64,000 nt of DNA from Sipunculus nudus (GCA_026874595.1 CM049310.1:41301558-41365557), one strand, 5' to 3'. Shown: positions 49,801 to 60,678, counted from the stretch's first letter. Numbers and translations: made by a program. The notes: generated by a model not told the origin, from the sequence alone.

Positions 49801-50019
49801 TAGAGATGTGCCTATAGCAACTAAAATAGTGTCATGCAGATAAACGACCTGAAAACTTACTACCAGTCCATTATTAGACCTGTACTTAGTATGTATGCAG
49901 TCAATGCAACAAAGGGCACTCAAATGATCCTCCCATGTGTCTTTTATGAGTAGGTATAATACAACACCAGTTTTATCCCACATCAGACAAACAGATGGAC
50001 GCTGTGCAAAAATTGTTGC

Positions 50020-50245
50020 AGGTGGCGCCACGACTTTTGTGTATGATAAAGAGCTATGCGACATCTGAACACACGCAAAATTTCAGGAAGATATGTCAAA
50101 CCAGTCCAGAGATATTAGCATGGAAGTCTGCAGCATGAACATGAATGTAGGTGGCGCCACCTGTCATAAAATCAAGAAAGTTTCAGGTGAAACCACTGCA
50201 GAGATATGAGTGATTATAACTCAAAGCAGACGAACAGATAGACTC
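50020..50245 (+). repeat. GGTGGCGCCAC-bearing repeat units
   Basis: Two units of about 130 bp contain GGTGGCGCCAC (near 50023 and 50150) and CA-AAAATTTCAGG-AGATATG or similar. They resemble the first section of composite copy B (35100-35540), and lie against the (TA)n tract that hosts the solo LTR. Confidence 0.6.
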
Positions 50246-50248
50246 TGC

Positions 50249-50249
<1 letters not shown>

Positions 50250-50304
<55 letters not shown>
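50250..50304. repeat. (TA)n microsatellite, left flank of the solo LTR
   Basis: Uninterrupted AT dinucleotides ending directly at the LTR start TGTTAC. Confidence 0.95.
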
Positions 50305-50308
<4 letters not shown>

Positions 50309-51037
50309 ACGGAACCTAATATAAACAGATATGGAGATAAAAAATAGGCAGCGTGAAATGTCTAGGGGAATGAATAATAAAGTCAGTGTTTTTTTTTTGT
50401 TAACAAATAACCATAATTTATTCTTAAAACAACCCTAACATTAGAATACACTAAATCAATACAATTATACAGTAAAACAGCGGTATAACAAATTAATACA
50501 ATCACACAGTAAAATATACAAAGTGCACAGTACCTGGATACCACCACCGTCATAACGATAAGTTCTTTAAATGTAGACTCTCGGAGAATGACATTCCCAT
50601 GTAAAGCTCTTGTAACAATCCAAAAAGAAAAAAAAAAACAAGTCCAAACAAGACTCGTCATAAAATCCAGGAGAAAGTCTGAAGAAAATCTATAATTGCC
50701 GCACACGTCGGATAAGGTCCCAGAAACTGACACACGCTTCTGCGTCCGCTGTAAATCTTCTCTGCTCTCTCTCGGCTCTAAAACACAGTCCCTTTATATA
50801 CTCTTCACTCCAAGCCGACAGTGTTACACAACACAGTAAACACGCATTACAGGAATCTTCTAGAAAAACGTCGCTGAGTATATCTACACATCAGGGTCCA
50901 CACGTGACTCACGACCAGACGAGAAAGCCCAAGGCTAGCATGAAAACGAGATTTTAACCAGTACGGATTTAACTGCAAATGTAACAAACGTCACAACACG
51001 AGTAACGCCCGTGTCACACAATAAAAAGAGCACCTGT

Positions 51038-51041
<4 letters not shown>
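50305..51041 (-). mobile_element. Solo LTR, same family as the element at 53074-59416
   Basis: It starts TGTTACGGAACCTAAT and ends CACCTGTAACA, so the ends are inverted (TGTTAC/GTAACA). It shares GGCAGCGTGAAATGTCTAGG and the AATAAA-bearing segment (TTTATT at 50417-50422 on plus) with the two LTRs of the full element. The minus strand has a TATATAAAG box near 50793-50802. No internal domain flanks it. It lacks the GGCCC-rich block found in the other two LTRs. It is flanked by (TA)n on both sides, as expected for recombination between two LTRs of one insertion. Confidence 0.9.
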
Positions 51042-51113
<72 letters not shown>

Positions 51114-51116
51114 GTA
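51042..51116. repeat. (TA)n microsatellite, right flank of the solo LTR
   Basis: AT dinucleotides with a few GTATA interruptions, starting directly after GTAACA. Confidence 0.95.
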
Positions 51117-52995
51117 TATTTCATAAGTATCATTTGTTTATTTCTCTGTTACTTGACAAAACAGGAGCACCATGGTCAAAATACCATGGGAATAGTATCG
51201 GTCGAGGTGATCTTTAAAGATAAAGGAGCATGTTACAATGAGACCAGCAGGCCTGCTTATCCTCGGGCCTGTGAACTCATTTCATCATGGACAAATGTGT
51301 GATGTTTAAATTTCCTAACCTTTAATTTAGCATTTTCGTGAATGCCTAGTCACAGAAGTATCCTATCAGTTGCCTAGCAACCTGTGTTCTCCCAGATCCA
51401 TTTCCTGTATCGCCCATCAATAATATTCGTTTATTATTGACTTTCCCCGGGTCCTTGCACGTTATGACCTTATACCGCTCGAATACAGCAAGGTATGTAC
51501 TATTCCTATAAATTGTACAACCTGTATAATGTATATCTAGATGTAGTTGATTTGATCCGTTTCTCCATTTAGAGCCGCACGAGGTTAGCCATGACAATCA
51601 CAACCCAGTAGGCCCTCCTACTTGATAGTCAATAATCTGGTCGTAATGTCAGAGGGCCGTAATAGCGCTACTTGGTTTTCACAAACGGTACACGGTCTAC
51701 ACAGCAAAAAACAAACCATACATTATTCAGTTAAATTACCCTTGGACCAAAAATATACAGCGAGCGGGCGATTTTTGTTTCTTTTGAAAATTTACAAATA
51801 TCGACAAAATAAGTAACATATGCTAGTATACATTATGGGGCTTGATCCATTTACAATGAAATCTCCACAAATGGAAATTTTGCATTTTCAATATAAGAAG
51901 TGCATGGTTTCTTTGAAGGGGTTATGGCAAAAGCAGTAATGTGCGACATGATGTATACCATTGAATTGGTACCCCTTAATCCCTTTCCGAAAAGTAACAT
52001 GAAAAATAGGAACTAGGACTCCGTAGGAAAATTATATTTCTTGTCAGTAATTGTGGTTTTCGGTCACTGTATATCAGAAATTATTGTGGCAGGGAATTTC
52101 TTTTACCTTCTGTTATATATTTTTGAAAAAAATTCAAATGAACAGGAGACAATATAATAAAACACTTCTTTTGCTAAAGCGGTAAAAGAGTAAGATAGAA
52201 AATGAAATTTTATCTCAATTTAATTATTTTATTTTTTTAATGATATTGCAGCTCACTATATTACAGTTTCTTCTTAAGGTAAAAATTGCACCTTTTGTAT
52301 ATATTTAGGGTTTGGTGACACATCTTTGGATTCATGAATACGTCAGACATCGATGATCTTTTGATGATGTTGTTTGTTCTTAGTAAACCATAACTACAGG
52401 TGTCCGGCCTGGTGCTGACATTAACCCTCTGTCCATCGAGATCAATGTGACGCGGCTTCCTATCATGTTTTTCCTATACACCTGAGCATTTCTACTGCCC
52501 GTTTAAATACCAATGACCCAAAGAGAAGGTCACTGACCTTGCCAAACCGTAACCTCTCGTACACATTCAATTGTTTGTTAGGGAAGTTAGAAGGCTACCT
52601 GAGGTTACCTATCATGTTCACTAAATTGCCTATGTACAAACTTTCTTTTTTTAATTTTAATATATGTGATATCCTAAAAAAATGTTTATAATATTTTAAT
52701 CTGCCAGATTACTTTGTTCCAGTTTAATTATAACATCCTATCAAAGGCTGTTCCACTGACCTGTTCCAACGTGACCGATATAAGTTCCTAGAAGCTGCAA
52801 CTACCAACCCTGACATTACTGACCTGGTCAAATTCTTGTTTACTGACCGGTCTATACCCGAAATAACCCCATCTAATGGGCCCCATCCACTTGGAACAAC
52901 TTAAAAGCTTTTATTCCCTATCAGCTGATTGGTCGTTACACCTGCTATACAGCTTCCTGGTCATTTACCTGTTCATATTCTACATGTTCTACCTG

Positions 52996-52996
<1 letters not shown>
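51117..52996. other. Unassigned DNA between the two LTR insertions
   Basis: No gene recognised. The minus frame of 83 codons at 51346-51597 has no supported family. Confidence 0.5.

Positions 52997-53073
<77 letters not shown>
52997..53073. repeat. (TA)n microsatellite, left flank of the full LTR element
   Basis: AT dinucleotides, one C interruption, ending directly at TGTTCACGGAACC. Confidence 0.95.
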
Positions 53074-53875
53074 TGTTCACGGAACCTAATAACAACAGAT
53101 CACGTAGTCGTGACGAGCATAAAATTTTGTGATGGAGATAGAAAAATCCGATTTTGTAAAACTAGGCAGCGTGAAATGTCTAGGGGAATGAATAAAGAAG
53201 TCAGTGGTTTTTTTGTTAACAAATAATTATTTTATTCTTAAAACAACCCCAACATTAATACACTAAATCAATATGATTTCACAGTAAAACACCAGTACAA
53301 CAGCAAATCAATACAATTTCACAGTATAATAAATAAAGTGTACAGTACCTGGATACCACCACTGTCACACCAACAAAAAGTCTTTTAAGGCATATAATCC
53401 AGATGAACACTTCACATAAATCTTCTCAGAGAATTACAGACCAGTTCAATCTCAAAATCAATTTGTTGTAATCAAAAAGTGAAGTTCTGATAATGATCCC
53501 GAGTACAAACTGAAGACTAATAAAAATCCGTTACAAATTCGAAGAAATGTTAAAATTGCCGCAATTATCGGAAAAGTCCTCAAACTGACTTACACTCTTC
53601 TGTGTCCGCTGGATTATATCTCTACTCTCTATCTCGCTCTAAACACAGCCCCTTATTTATAACTTTTCACCTCAATCCGAGAACTTTCCATTTCCAGAAC
53701 AATCAAAAGAACCCAAAAATACACACGTTACAGGAAACATCTAGAACAAAGAACGCTGTGTTTTTACATGTCAGGGTTCACACGTGGGCCGGCCCGGCCC
53801 GGCCAGGCTATGCCCCCATAGCAACGGAAAAGACTGCTAAGACTGCTGCATACAATAAAAGAGACATCTGTAACA
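53074..53875 (-). repeat. 3' LTR of the retrotransposon
   Basis: 802 bp, from TGTTCACGGAACC to CATCTGTAACA. On the minus strand it has TATAAATAAGG near 53653-53663 and AATAAA at 53231-53236. A GGCCGGCCCGGCCC-type block lies at about 53788-53805. The first bases TGTTCAC differ from TGTTAC in the other LTRs. Confidence 0.92.
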
Positions 53876-54720
53876 CTCCCCCTCCTGTAAGAAAAAAGAA
53901 AGTTTTCTCAAAAGCAAACTCCATCTCAAGAATCTTTGATTTTTACACTTCAACTTGTTTATGAACGTTAGGGGGTTGTGATCACTGAAGACAATGATAG
54001 GCTTGACTGACACAGCACCAGCAGCAGTATCACTAGCATCGACAGCTAACATAAAAGGTACAGAAAAGTCTGGAGTTACCAAAACTGGTGAAATTTGCAG
54101 AATTGCCTTTAAATTCTGAAATGCATTTTCACACTGAACATTCCATACAAACTTTTGTTTCTTCTTTAACAAATTAGTCAAAGGTTCAGCTACAGCAGAA
54201 AAAAATTGACAGAAGTTCCTGTAGTATCCAACCATACCAAGAAAACGCATTATTTGCTTTTTGTTTTCTGGTCTTGGAAATGCAGAAATAGCACTTATTT
54301 TAGCATCAACAGGTTTTCTTGGCCCTTCTCTACAATATGACCCAAAAATGTTACTTGTGCATGACAAAACTCAGATTTAAATAAGTTGACGGTCAGATGT
54401 GCTTCACCGAGTCTTTCGAAGAGGTCGCGAAGAGCATGCAGATGTTTCCCCCAGGTGTCGCTGTACAAGATAAGGTCATCAATATATGTGTCGCAGCCCT
54501 GAATGTCCTTGACAACCATATGGATGAGGCGCTGGAATGTGGCTGGCGAGTTCTTCATGCCAAACGGCATAACTTTATACTGATACAGTCCTTGCGGCGA
54601 CGCAAATGCGGGCACTTCTTTTGCTCGTTCTGTAAGCAAGTCAAACTTATCTGGAGCTACCGACTCTATCAATACAATAATCGATCCTCAGAATCGGGAA
54701 CGTGTCAGTCTTGGTGACAG
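53837..54720 (-). pseudogene. pol: Reverse transcriptase and RNase H of the LTR element (broken)
   Basis: The frame 54295-54672 holds KFDLLTERAKEV, then GLYQYKVMPFGMKNSPATFQ and the catalytic YIDD at 54475-54486. Compared with the family, about seven residues between FDLL and LTERA are missing. A one-base shift leads to 53837-54367, with the thumb segment (FLGMVGYYRNFC, FVWNVQCENAF) and the start of RNase H (LAVDASDTAAGA, first Asp near 54040). It then jumps to PIIVFSDHNPLTFINKLK, so the central RNase H part with the expected catalytic Glu and Asp is deleted. The end of the frame runs through the polypurine tract into the 3' LTR. This copy cannot make active enzyme. Confidence 0.9.
53876..53886 (-). 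other. Polypurine tract (plus-strand primer) of the LTR element
   Basis: On the minus strand AGGAGGGGGAG lies directly before the 3' LTR start TGTTACAG, the expected place and composition for priming of second-strand DNA. Confidence 0.88.
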
Positions 54721-55215
54721 AGTTCAGATTTCGATAATCTGTGCACATACGGGAAATTCCATCAGGTTTTGGCACAAGAATACATAATGAATTTCAGTTA
54801 CTGTAACTAGGTTCAATAAAATAATGGTCCAGCAAATAGTGAAACGGATCTTGTAGACACTTTTGCTTTTCTGGTTTCAGTCTATAAGAATGTTGCTTGA
54901 CTGTGCTTGCCTCGCCAACATCCACGTCATGGCACAATATGTTAGTTCGCGTAGGAATGTCATTAAACAAATGTTCATAATTCCGCAGCAGGTTCTTAAG
55001 GTCTTGTTGTTGTGCGGAAGGTGTGACAGTCTGGCATCCAGGTTGTTAAGCACGTCCGAGTTTTTTAATGGTACTGTACCACCTTGAATGTCTACATCAC
55101 ACTTACAATCAGTATCTACTTTAACTGGGCCGGGGTCGGTTTTTACACAATTAACAGCAGTAACATCATGTACAACATCTGATGTGCTATTTCTGTCATA
55201 ATATGGTTTCCGCAT
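54721..55215 (-). pseudogene. pol: Integrase-RT linker and RT N-terminal part (broken)
   Basis: After the integrase tail comes CHVNMRKPYYDRNSTSDV (frame 54877-55215), then VLNNLDARLSHLP. In other frames the RT entry follows (LVPKPDGISRMCTDYRNLN, about 54700-54780). The direct passage from integrase C-terminus to RT start shows that integrase lies upstream of RT in one polyprotein, not in a neighbouring insertion. At least two frameshifts and one stop interrupt it. Confidence 0.8.
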
Positions 55216-56590
55216 GTTAACATGGCACAGTTTTTATTGTTCTTAGGCCTATCTGGTGTTAACACTGTGTAATTTAAATCACTAACTTTCTTGTCAACAA
55301 TGTAAGGACCAAATACCTAGCTTGCAGAGGTCTGCCAGGGATGGGTAGTAAGGCAAGGACCTTTTCACCAAACTCAAACGTCCTGCTTACAGTGTGATTG
55401 TCATACTTTGTTTTCATATTACCTTGTGCAGATTTTAGATTAGACTTTGCAATCTCACAAGCATTGTGTAGTTTAGTGCGAAAGTCTGAGACATACTGCA
55501 ATAAACTAAAAGAATCAGGATTTTCACACAAGAGTTTTTCTTTAAGCAGTTTTAATGGACCGCGAACTGAGTGTCCAAAACTAGTTCAAAGGGACTGAAA
55601 CCCAAGGACTCTTTCAATGATTCCCTGACAGCAAACAGCAATAGGTGGATTCCTTCATCCCTTTCTTTCTGTGTGTGATAACAGTAAGTCCTAATCATGT
55701 TTTTTAATGTCTGGTGAAAACGCTCGAGGGCGCCCTGACTTTCAGGATGGTATGGCGAAGAGCTGTACTGTTTTATACCTAGCTCAAGCATAACTTGTTG
55801 GAATAAGCCAGACATAAAATTAGACCCTTGGTCAGACTGGACGGATTTTGGTCATCCAAAAGTTGTAAAAAACTTGGTCAGAGCCTTGACAACACTTTTG
55901 ACATTAATTTTGCGCAATGGTATTGCCTCAGGGAATCTGGTAGATGCGCACATAATTGTCAGCAAGTATTCATGTCCAGATTTTGCATTGAGTAGTGGTC
56001 CAACACAATCAACAATAATCCTACTAAATGGTTCCTCGAAAGCAGGAATAGGCCTAAGTGGGGCCTTAGGAGGATTCTGATTGGGCTTGCCTACCATCTG
56101 GCATGTATGGCATGATTTACAATATTGTACAACATCTTTCCTGAGGTTAGGCCAATAGAAGTGTATACTAACTTTCTGATAAGTTTTATTTATACTTAAA
56201 TGGCCAGACAAAGAAGCCCCATGTGCAATGCTTAGAATTTCATTGCGAAAGCTTTTGGGCATTACTATTTGATGTTTGATGGCCCACTCATCATCAGCGC
56301 AAACATCAGGTGGTCGCCATTTACGCATAAGCACTCCATTTTTAACATAGATACAAACTAGGTTCTGTGACAGTTCATCTTTAGAAACTGCCCTGGGAAA
56401 CAAAAATGAAATATCAGGGTCCTTATGCTGTTCAATGATAAGTTCTGACCTTGAAAATGCAGCATCCTGTACGAGCGAGTCGTTTGACGAGTCACTAGTG
56501 ACTCCTAGAGTGTTATTATCTGGACCATTTTCCTCATGTGTGTTTTTCTTGGCCATAGATATTGTTACAGCACATGAAAGATACAAACCA
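55216..56590 (-). pseudogene. pol: Integrase of the LTR element (broken)
   Basis: The zinc-binding region has GASLSGHLSINKTY and YCKSCHTCQ (HHCC). The catalytic core follows with IIVDCVGPLL (first Asp), then QSDQGSNF (second Asp) and YHPESQGALERFHQTLK (Glu). A TGA lies before the second Asp near 55852. A one-base loss in FELV-GHSVRGP (about 55565-55580) and another at ARY-GPYIVDKK (about 55315) break the C-terminal part, where GPY marks the GPY/F module. The enzyme inserts the DNA copy into the genome. All three catalytic acidic residues are still encoded, but not in one open frame. Confidence 0.9.
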
Positions 56591-56599
56591 GGAATTTCC

Positions 56600-56990
56600 T
56601 GACTTTCAGGATCAGTGTCCTAATCAAGTGACGGCTTTTCTGTCACTATTAGTACAGGCTGTACTTTGTCACCTGCAACATCATTGCCTAGTAGCAACTG
56701 AATTCCCTTAAAGTGTAAAGTAGATCTTATGCCCACAGTAATATTCCCAGAAATCAAATCTAACTTTAAATGTATACTGTGATGCGGAACTGAAGTGTGC
56801 TTGTCTTAAAACACACCATTAACAAGTGCATGTGCACCAGTAAAGGACCTATTAGAAAATGGCAAAGTGTTTAATAACATGAAAGTTTGGCCTGAACCAG
56901 TGTCCCTCAAAATACTAATAGGGGTAGAATCTGAAAAGCACTTGAAAGTGACACAAAACCATCCTTTATGAATGGCTCAAATTACTCCAT
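56600..56990 (-). pseudogene. pol: Aspartic protease region of the LTR element (broken)
   Basis: The minus strand reads ISILRDTGSGQTFML with the active-site DTG at 56896-56904. Downstream GIQLLLGNDVAGDKV is the family's C-terminal protease segment. TAA after NGVF and TAG after KPSLD interrupt it. The protease would cut the Gag-Pol polyprotein. It directly precedes integrase. Confidence 0.82.
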
Positions 56991-57479
56991 TTCGGAGTCA
57001 GGAGAGGAATCAACTTCCTCAGTTTCATCAAACAAAGAACTGACACTGACAGTGTCAGTCATAAACTCTTTTTTCAGAGTCATTAAAGGAATCTACATCC
57101 TTATTACAATCAAACTGCTCATGGGAGTCAACAGAGAAATTTTTCTCAGCAATAAACAAACTTCTGTTTGTCATAAGAGGACCTGGCCTCATTTGAAATA
57201 CTCTCGCAAGAGTCATAAGAGGACTTAGCCTTATTTAAAGAATACTCCTCACAGGAGTCTTGAAAGGACCTAGCCTTATTACATTCCTCGCAGGAATAAA
57301 ATGAGGTTTTTACCCCGCAAGCTACGGATTCTTCTTTGGATTCATACGTCACGTTGGCCTCCGTAGCATCAAACTTTTTATTAGAGTCAATAAAGGAGTT
57401 GTACCCCTTATTTACATGAAAAGAGCCTGGCTCTTGTACTATACTATGCATAGATTTTGAAACAAAACCAGAAGGTTTA

Positions 57480-58660
57480 CCCTTTGGTTTATTTGCAAGT
57501 TTCCAGCAGTCAGATATTAGATGACCTTCCTTTTTGCACTAATTACAGATTTTCTTTGAAAATGACTGGCCTTGGTTGGATTCAGACACAGTGGACGTGG
57601 ACTGAGGTGTAGCAGTGGATTTTGCTGAACTATCAGGACTACTAGTACTGGGTGATTGCGCTTTAAACTTCTATTGACTATACTGATTTACATTCTTGTT
57701 TGTGATTGACTGGTTTGATTTGCTAATAAAGGACATTTTGGGTGTTAATGAATAATCATCAGCTAGTTGACCAGCAATGTCAGGTGTTTTAAGACTTTTC
57801 TCATCCAGAAAAGTGTTAACATCTGCGTTAATGCAGCGCTTAAATTCTTCAAGCAAAATCAACTGGCGCAAATTGTCATAATCTTTCATTACAGTTTTAG
57901 AACTACACCAGCGATCAAACAACTGCTCTTTTGTCCTAGCAAATTCGACGTAGGTCTGATTTTTACGTTTTTCTCAATTTCTGAATTTCTGGCGGTAAGT
58001 CTCCGGAACTAACTCATAACCTTTTAGGATTAACCGTTTAACCTGGTCATAGTCAGCAGCGGCTTCTACTGAAAGCTCTGTATAATTTTTCTGTCCTTGC
58101 CAATCAATACACTTTGTAATAGCATAGTCCAATTTTCCTTAGGCCATTTTAAATTTTCAGCTACCTTCTCAAAGTGTAAGAAATATTTATCAACCTCTTT
58201 TTCTTGAAAAGGTGGGACAAGTCTAATGTGTTTAGTAACATCAAAACTGTGAGTTGGGGCAGCACGTAGACCATGTTCTAGTTTAAGTCTTTCTAACTCC
58301 AGTCGTTTTAACTCTATTTCTTTTTTATTTTTGTTTTTCCAATTCTAACTCTTTTAATCTTTCATGTTCTTCCTCTCTAACTGTTTTAATGCTAGCTAAT
58401 GTTGCATTTCTAACTTTTTTAATCCAAACTGCATAGCAAGGCTGCTCATTTTTTTCATGTTTCCACTTCACTCTCTTCAATTAAACCTTTGCTAAATAGA
58501 TCTTGCATGATTTTAGCAATGATATCAGGCTTTCTCAAAGCTTATTTCACACCTAGTCCTAAGTGTTGTTCAAAACGCAACAGCTGATCTTTTGTCAACT
58601 GTTCAAATTGATCAGGGTCGTGATCTTCAACAAATGTCTCATGTTTGAAATCTGCTTTGT
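57480..58660 (-). pseudogene. gag: Gag of the LTR element (broken)
   Basis: From the 5' side it has an acidic N-terminus (EDHDPDQFEQLTKDQLLRF), a charged helical stretch (ELKRLELERLKLEH near 58270-58320), and capsid/SCAN-like segments (VPPFQEKEVDKYFLHFEKVA; LRQLILLEEFKRCINADV). It ends in one zinc knuckle of the pattern CX2CX4HX4C at 57506-57547. Stops occur at several places: TAA and TGA in the N-terminal part, TGA near 57976, and a TAG inside the zinc knuckle at 57539-57541. A one-base loss near 58110 shifts the frame. Gag would form the particle and package the RNA. Confidence 0.85.
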
Positions 58661-58801
58661 TAAGATGTTAAAACAATAACAAAAAACATTGAGATGAATC
58701 CTGTAAACAATGAATTGTAAACAATATGTAATCTTGTAAACAATATATGAGAATTAAATGTGTCTATGTCAAGGCCTAATAAATTTTCAAAACTATTTAG
58801 C

Positions 58802-58819
58802 CTCCCAGACAAGCCCACA
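58802..58819 (-). other. Candidate primer-binding site
   Basis: On the minus strand TGTGGGCTTGTCTGGGAG begins 6 nt after the 5' LTR. It agrees at 14 of 18 positions with the usual tRNA-Pro primer site; three of the differences are at positions 9, 13 and 18. Placement is right, but primer identity is inference. Confidence 0.5.
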
Positions 58820-58825
58820 ATTTTA

Positions 58826-59412
58826 TGTTACAGAACCTAATATCAACAGATCACGTAGTCGTGACGAGCATAAATTTTGTTATGAAGATAAAAACATATC
58901 AGATTCTGTAACACTAGGCAGCGTGAAATGTCTAGGGGAATGAATTAACGGTCCAGTTCAATCACCAAATCAATTTGGTGTAATCCAAAAGTGAAGTTCT
59001 GATAATGATCTCAAAGACAAACTGAAGACCAATTAAAATCTGTTACAAATTCGAAGAAAAGCTATATCTGCCGCAATTATCTGCCGCAATTATTATTAAG
59101 GTCCACAAACTGACTTACACCCTTCTGTGTCCGCTTGAATATATCTCTCCTCTCTATCTCGCTCTAAACACAGCCCCTCATTTATAATTTTTCACCTCAA
59201 GCCGACAACTTTTCATTTCCCGAACATGCAAAGAACCCAACAATACACACGTTACAGGAAACATCTAGAACAAAGAACGCTGTGTTTCTCCATGTCAGGG
59301 TTCACACGTGGGCCGGCCCGGCCCGGCCCGGCTATGCCGCCATACCAAGGGACAATGCTAGCGCCGCACACACACATTTAAGACTGCTGCATACAATAAA
59401 AGAGACATCTGT

Positions 59413-59416
<4 letters not shown>
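58826..59416 (-). repeat. 5' LTR of the retrotransposon, internally deleted
   Basis: 591 bp, TGTTACAGAACC to CATCTGTAACA. Compared with the 3' LTR it lacks about 211 bp after GGGGAATGAATTA (near 58948). The missing part carries the AATAAA signal in the 3' LTR. The TATA-like ATTATAAATGAGG region (minus, near 59178-59190) and the GGCCC-rich block (about 59311-59330) remain. Confidence 0.9.

Positions 59417-59461
<45 letters not shown>
59417..59461. repeat. (TA)n microsatellite, right flank of the full LTR element
   Basis: AT dinucleotides beginning directly after GTAACA. Confidence 0.95.
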
Positions 59462-59465
<4 letters not shown>

Positions 59466-60595
59466 AACATGTGCATATTTATATGTCATAATATAATTCT
59501 GCTTGTCTGTTTGTTATTTACACGCGTTCCTGGTCGCCCCACCAACCTGCTTTACAGCTTCCATATTCAAAGCATACCTCCGGTTGGTTCTTGGCTTTGA
59601 TCCTCCCGCTTAACGGCCTAAAAATATACTTAATTCATCATCTGCAGTATTATCTACTAATCTCCTTCATTCTTTGTAATTAATCTAACATCGGGAGTTA
59701 GACTGGACCAAATGCCGATCGGGACCTGGTCTGGTTCAATTCTCGATTGATCGTGACCAGATCCTGATCAGGATTTATTCCTACCAATATAACGATCTTA
59801 TATTAATTACTTAGAGAATGACTTCCTGTCTGATCAGTTCAAGATATATATAATGGCCAGTGCATCCATACACCTGATCAAGCTCATGACTGTATCTCAA
59901 TGTTTACTGCATGTCTACAAGGCCCTTTTCAACTATAAAACATGTTTTTATAAAACATTTCATTTACCTTATTTTTGATACAGAACCTAATTATATTTTT
60001 GCAGCATAGTGAGCATACTGTCATTATAATTAATCTATATAATTTAAATTTTGTATAACAGACTTCTTCGTGATTTATGTAAATCTTTTTTTCAATTGAT
60101 GACTTGATTTGATATCATGCAGTCATCTATGTAAACAGATCACCGAGTGTGAATGTTCTTTATAGTTATTCAGCCTAAAAAATATAATCCTTATATAAGC
60201 TGCTACTTAATACATGCTAGAAAATTTTAATTCATCAAGTTTGTTTTTGTCCTACTAAAGTGATTCATATAATATCTGGTCATTTATTCAACTAACTCTA
60301 TGTATTATAGAAGTTTTATGGGTAATGATTAAATTTTGTCATGATAAAAAAACAGCTTTAAATTTATGACTGGCCTGAAATTTTAATTAATTCAATTAAG
60401 AGTGTGTGTTGAAGGCATATACTCCGTACACTGTATTTTGTTTAGTCATTCTGAATCAGGATTTGGACTATAGCAGGTCCCATTCGGGTTTTTTTTCCTG
60501 GACAACATCACATCACTTTCCATGAAACTTTGTGGTGTTAAACCTTGGTGATGCACATTATATATCAAATAAAAATACAATTGATACAAAAAGGG

Positions 60596-60678
<83 letters not shown>

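Larger units (their letters stand above)
53074..59416 (-). mobile_element. Complete but decayed LTR retrotransposon with Ty3/gypsy proteins and copia-like pol order (Gmr1-like)
   Basis: The element is 6343 bp and is transcribed leftward. In order it has the 5' LTR (58826-59416), a primer-site candidate, gag with a CCHC knuckle, protease, integrase, reverse transcriptase, RNase H, a polypurine tract and the 3' LTR (53074-53875). Integrase comes before reverse transcriptase, as in Ty1/copia. The sequence motifs (SCAN-like gag, HHCC and GPY integrase, YKVMPFGMKNSPATFQ in RT) are Ty3/gypsy. This combination is the hallmark of the Gmr1-like clade. Stops, several one-base frameshifts and deletions in RT and RNase H make it non-autonomous. 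Both ends lie in (TA)n. Confidence 0.92.

Noticed and set aside
50383-50733. 116-codon minus-strand frame in the solo LTR
   Set aside because: It lies wholly in the LTR and is not kept in the other two LTRs.
54397-54717. 106-codon plus-strand frame
   Set aside because: Antisense shadow of the reverse transcriptase.
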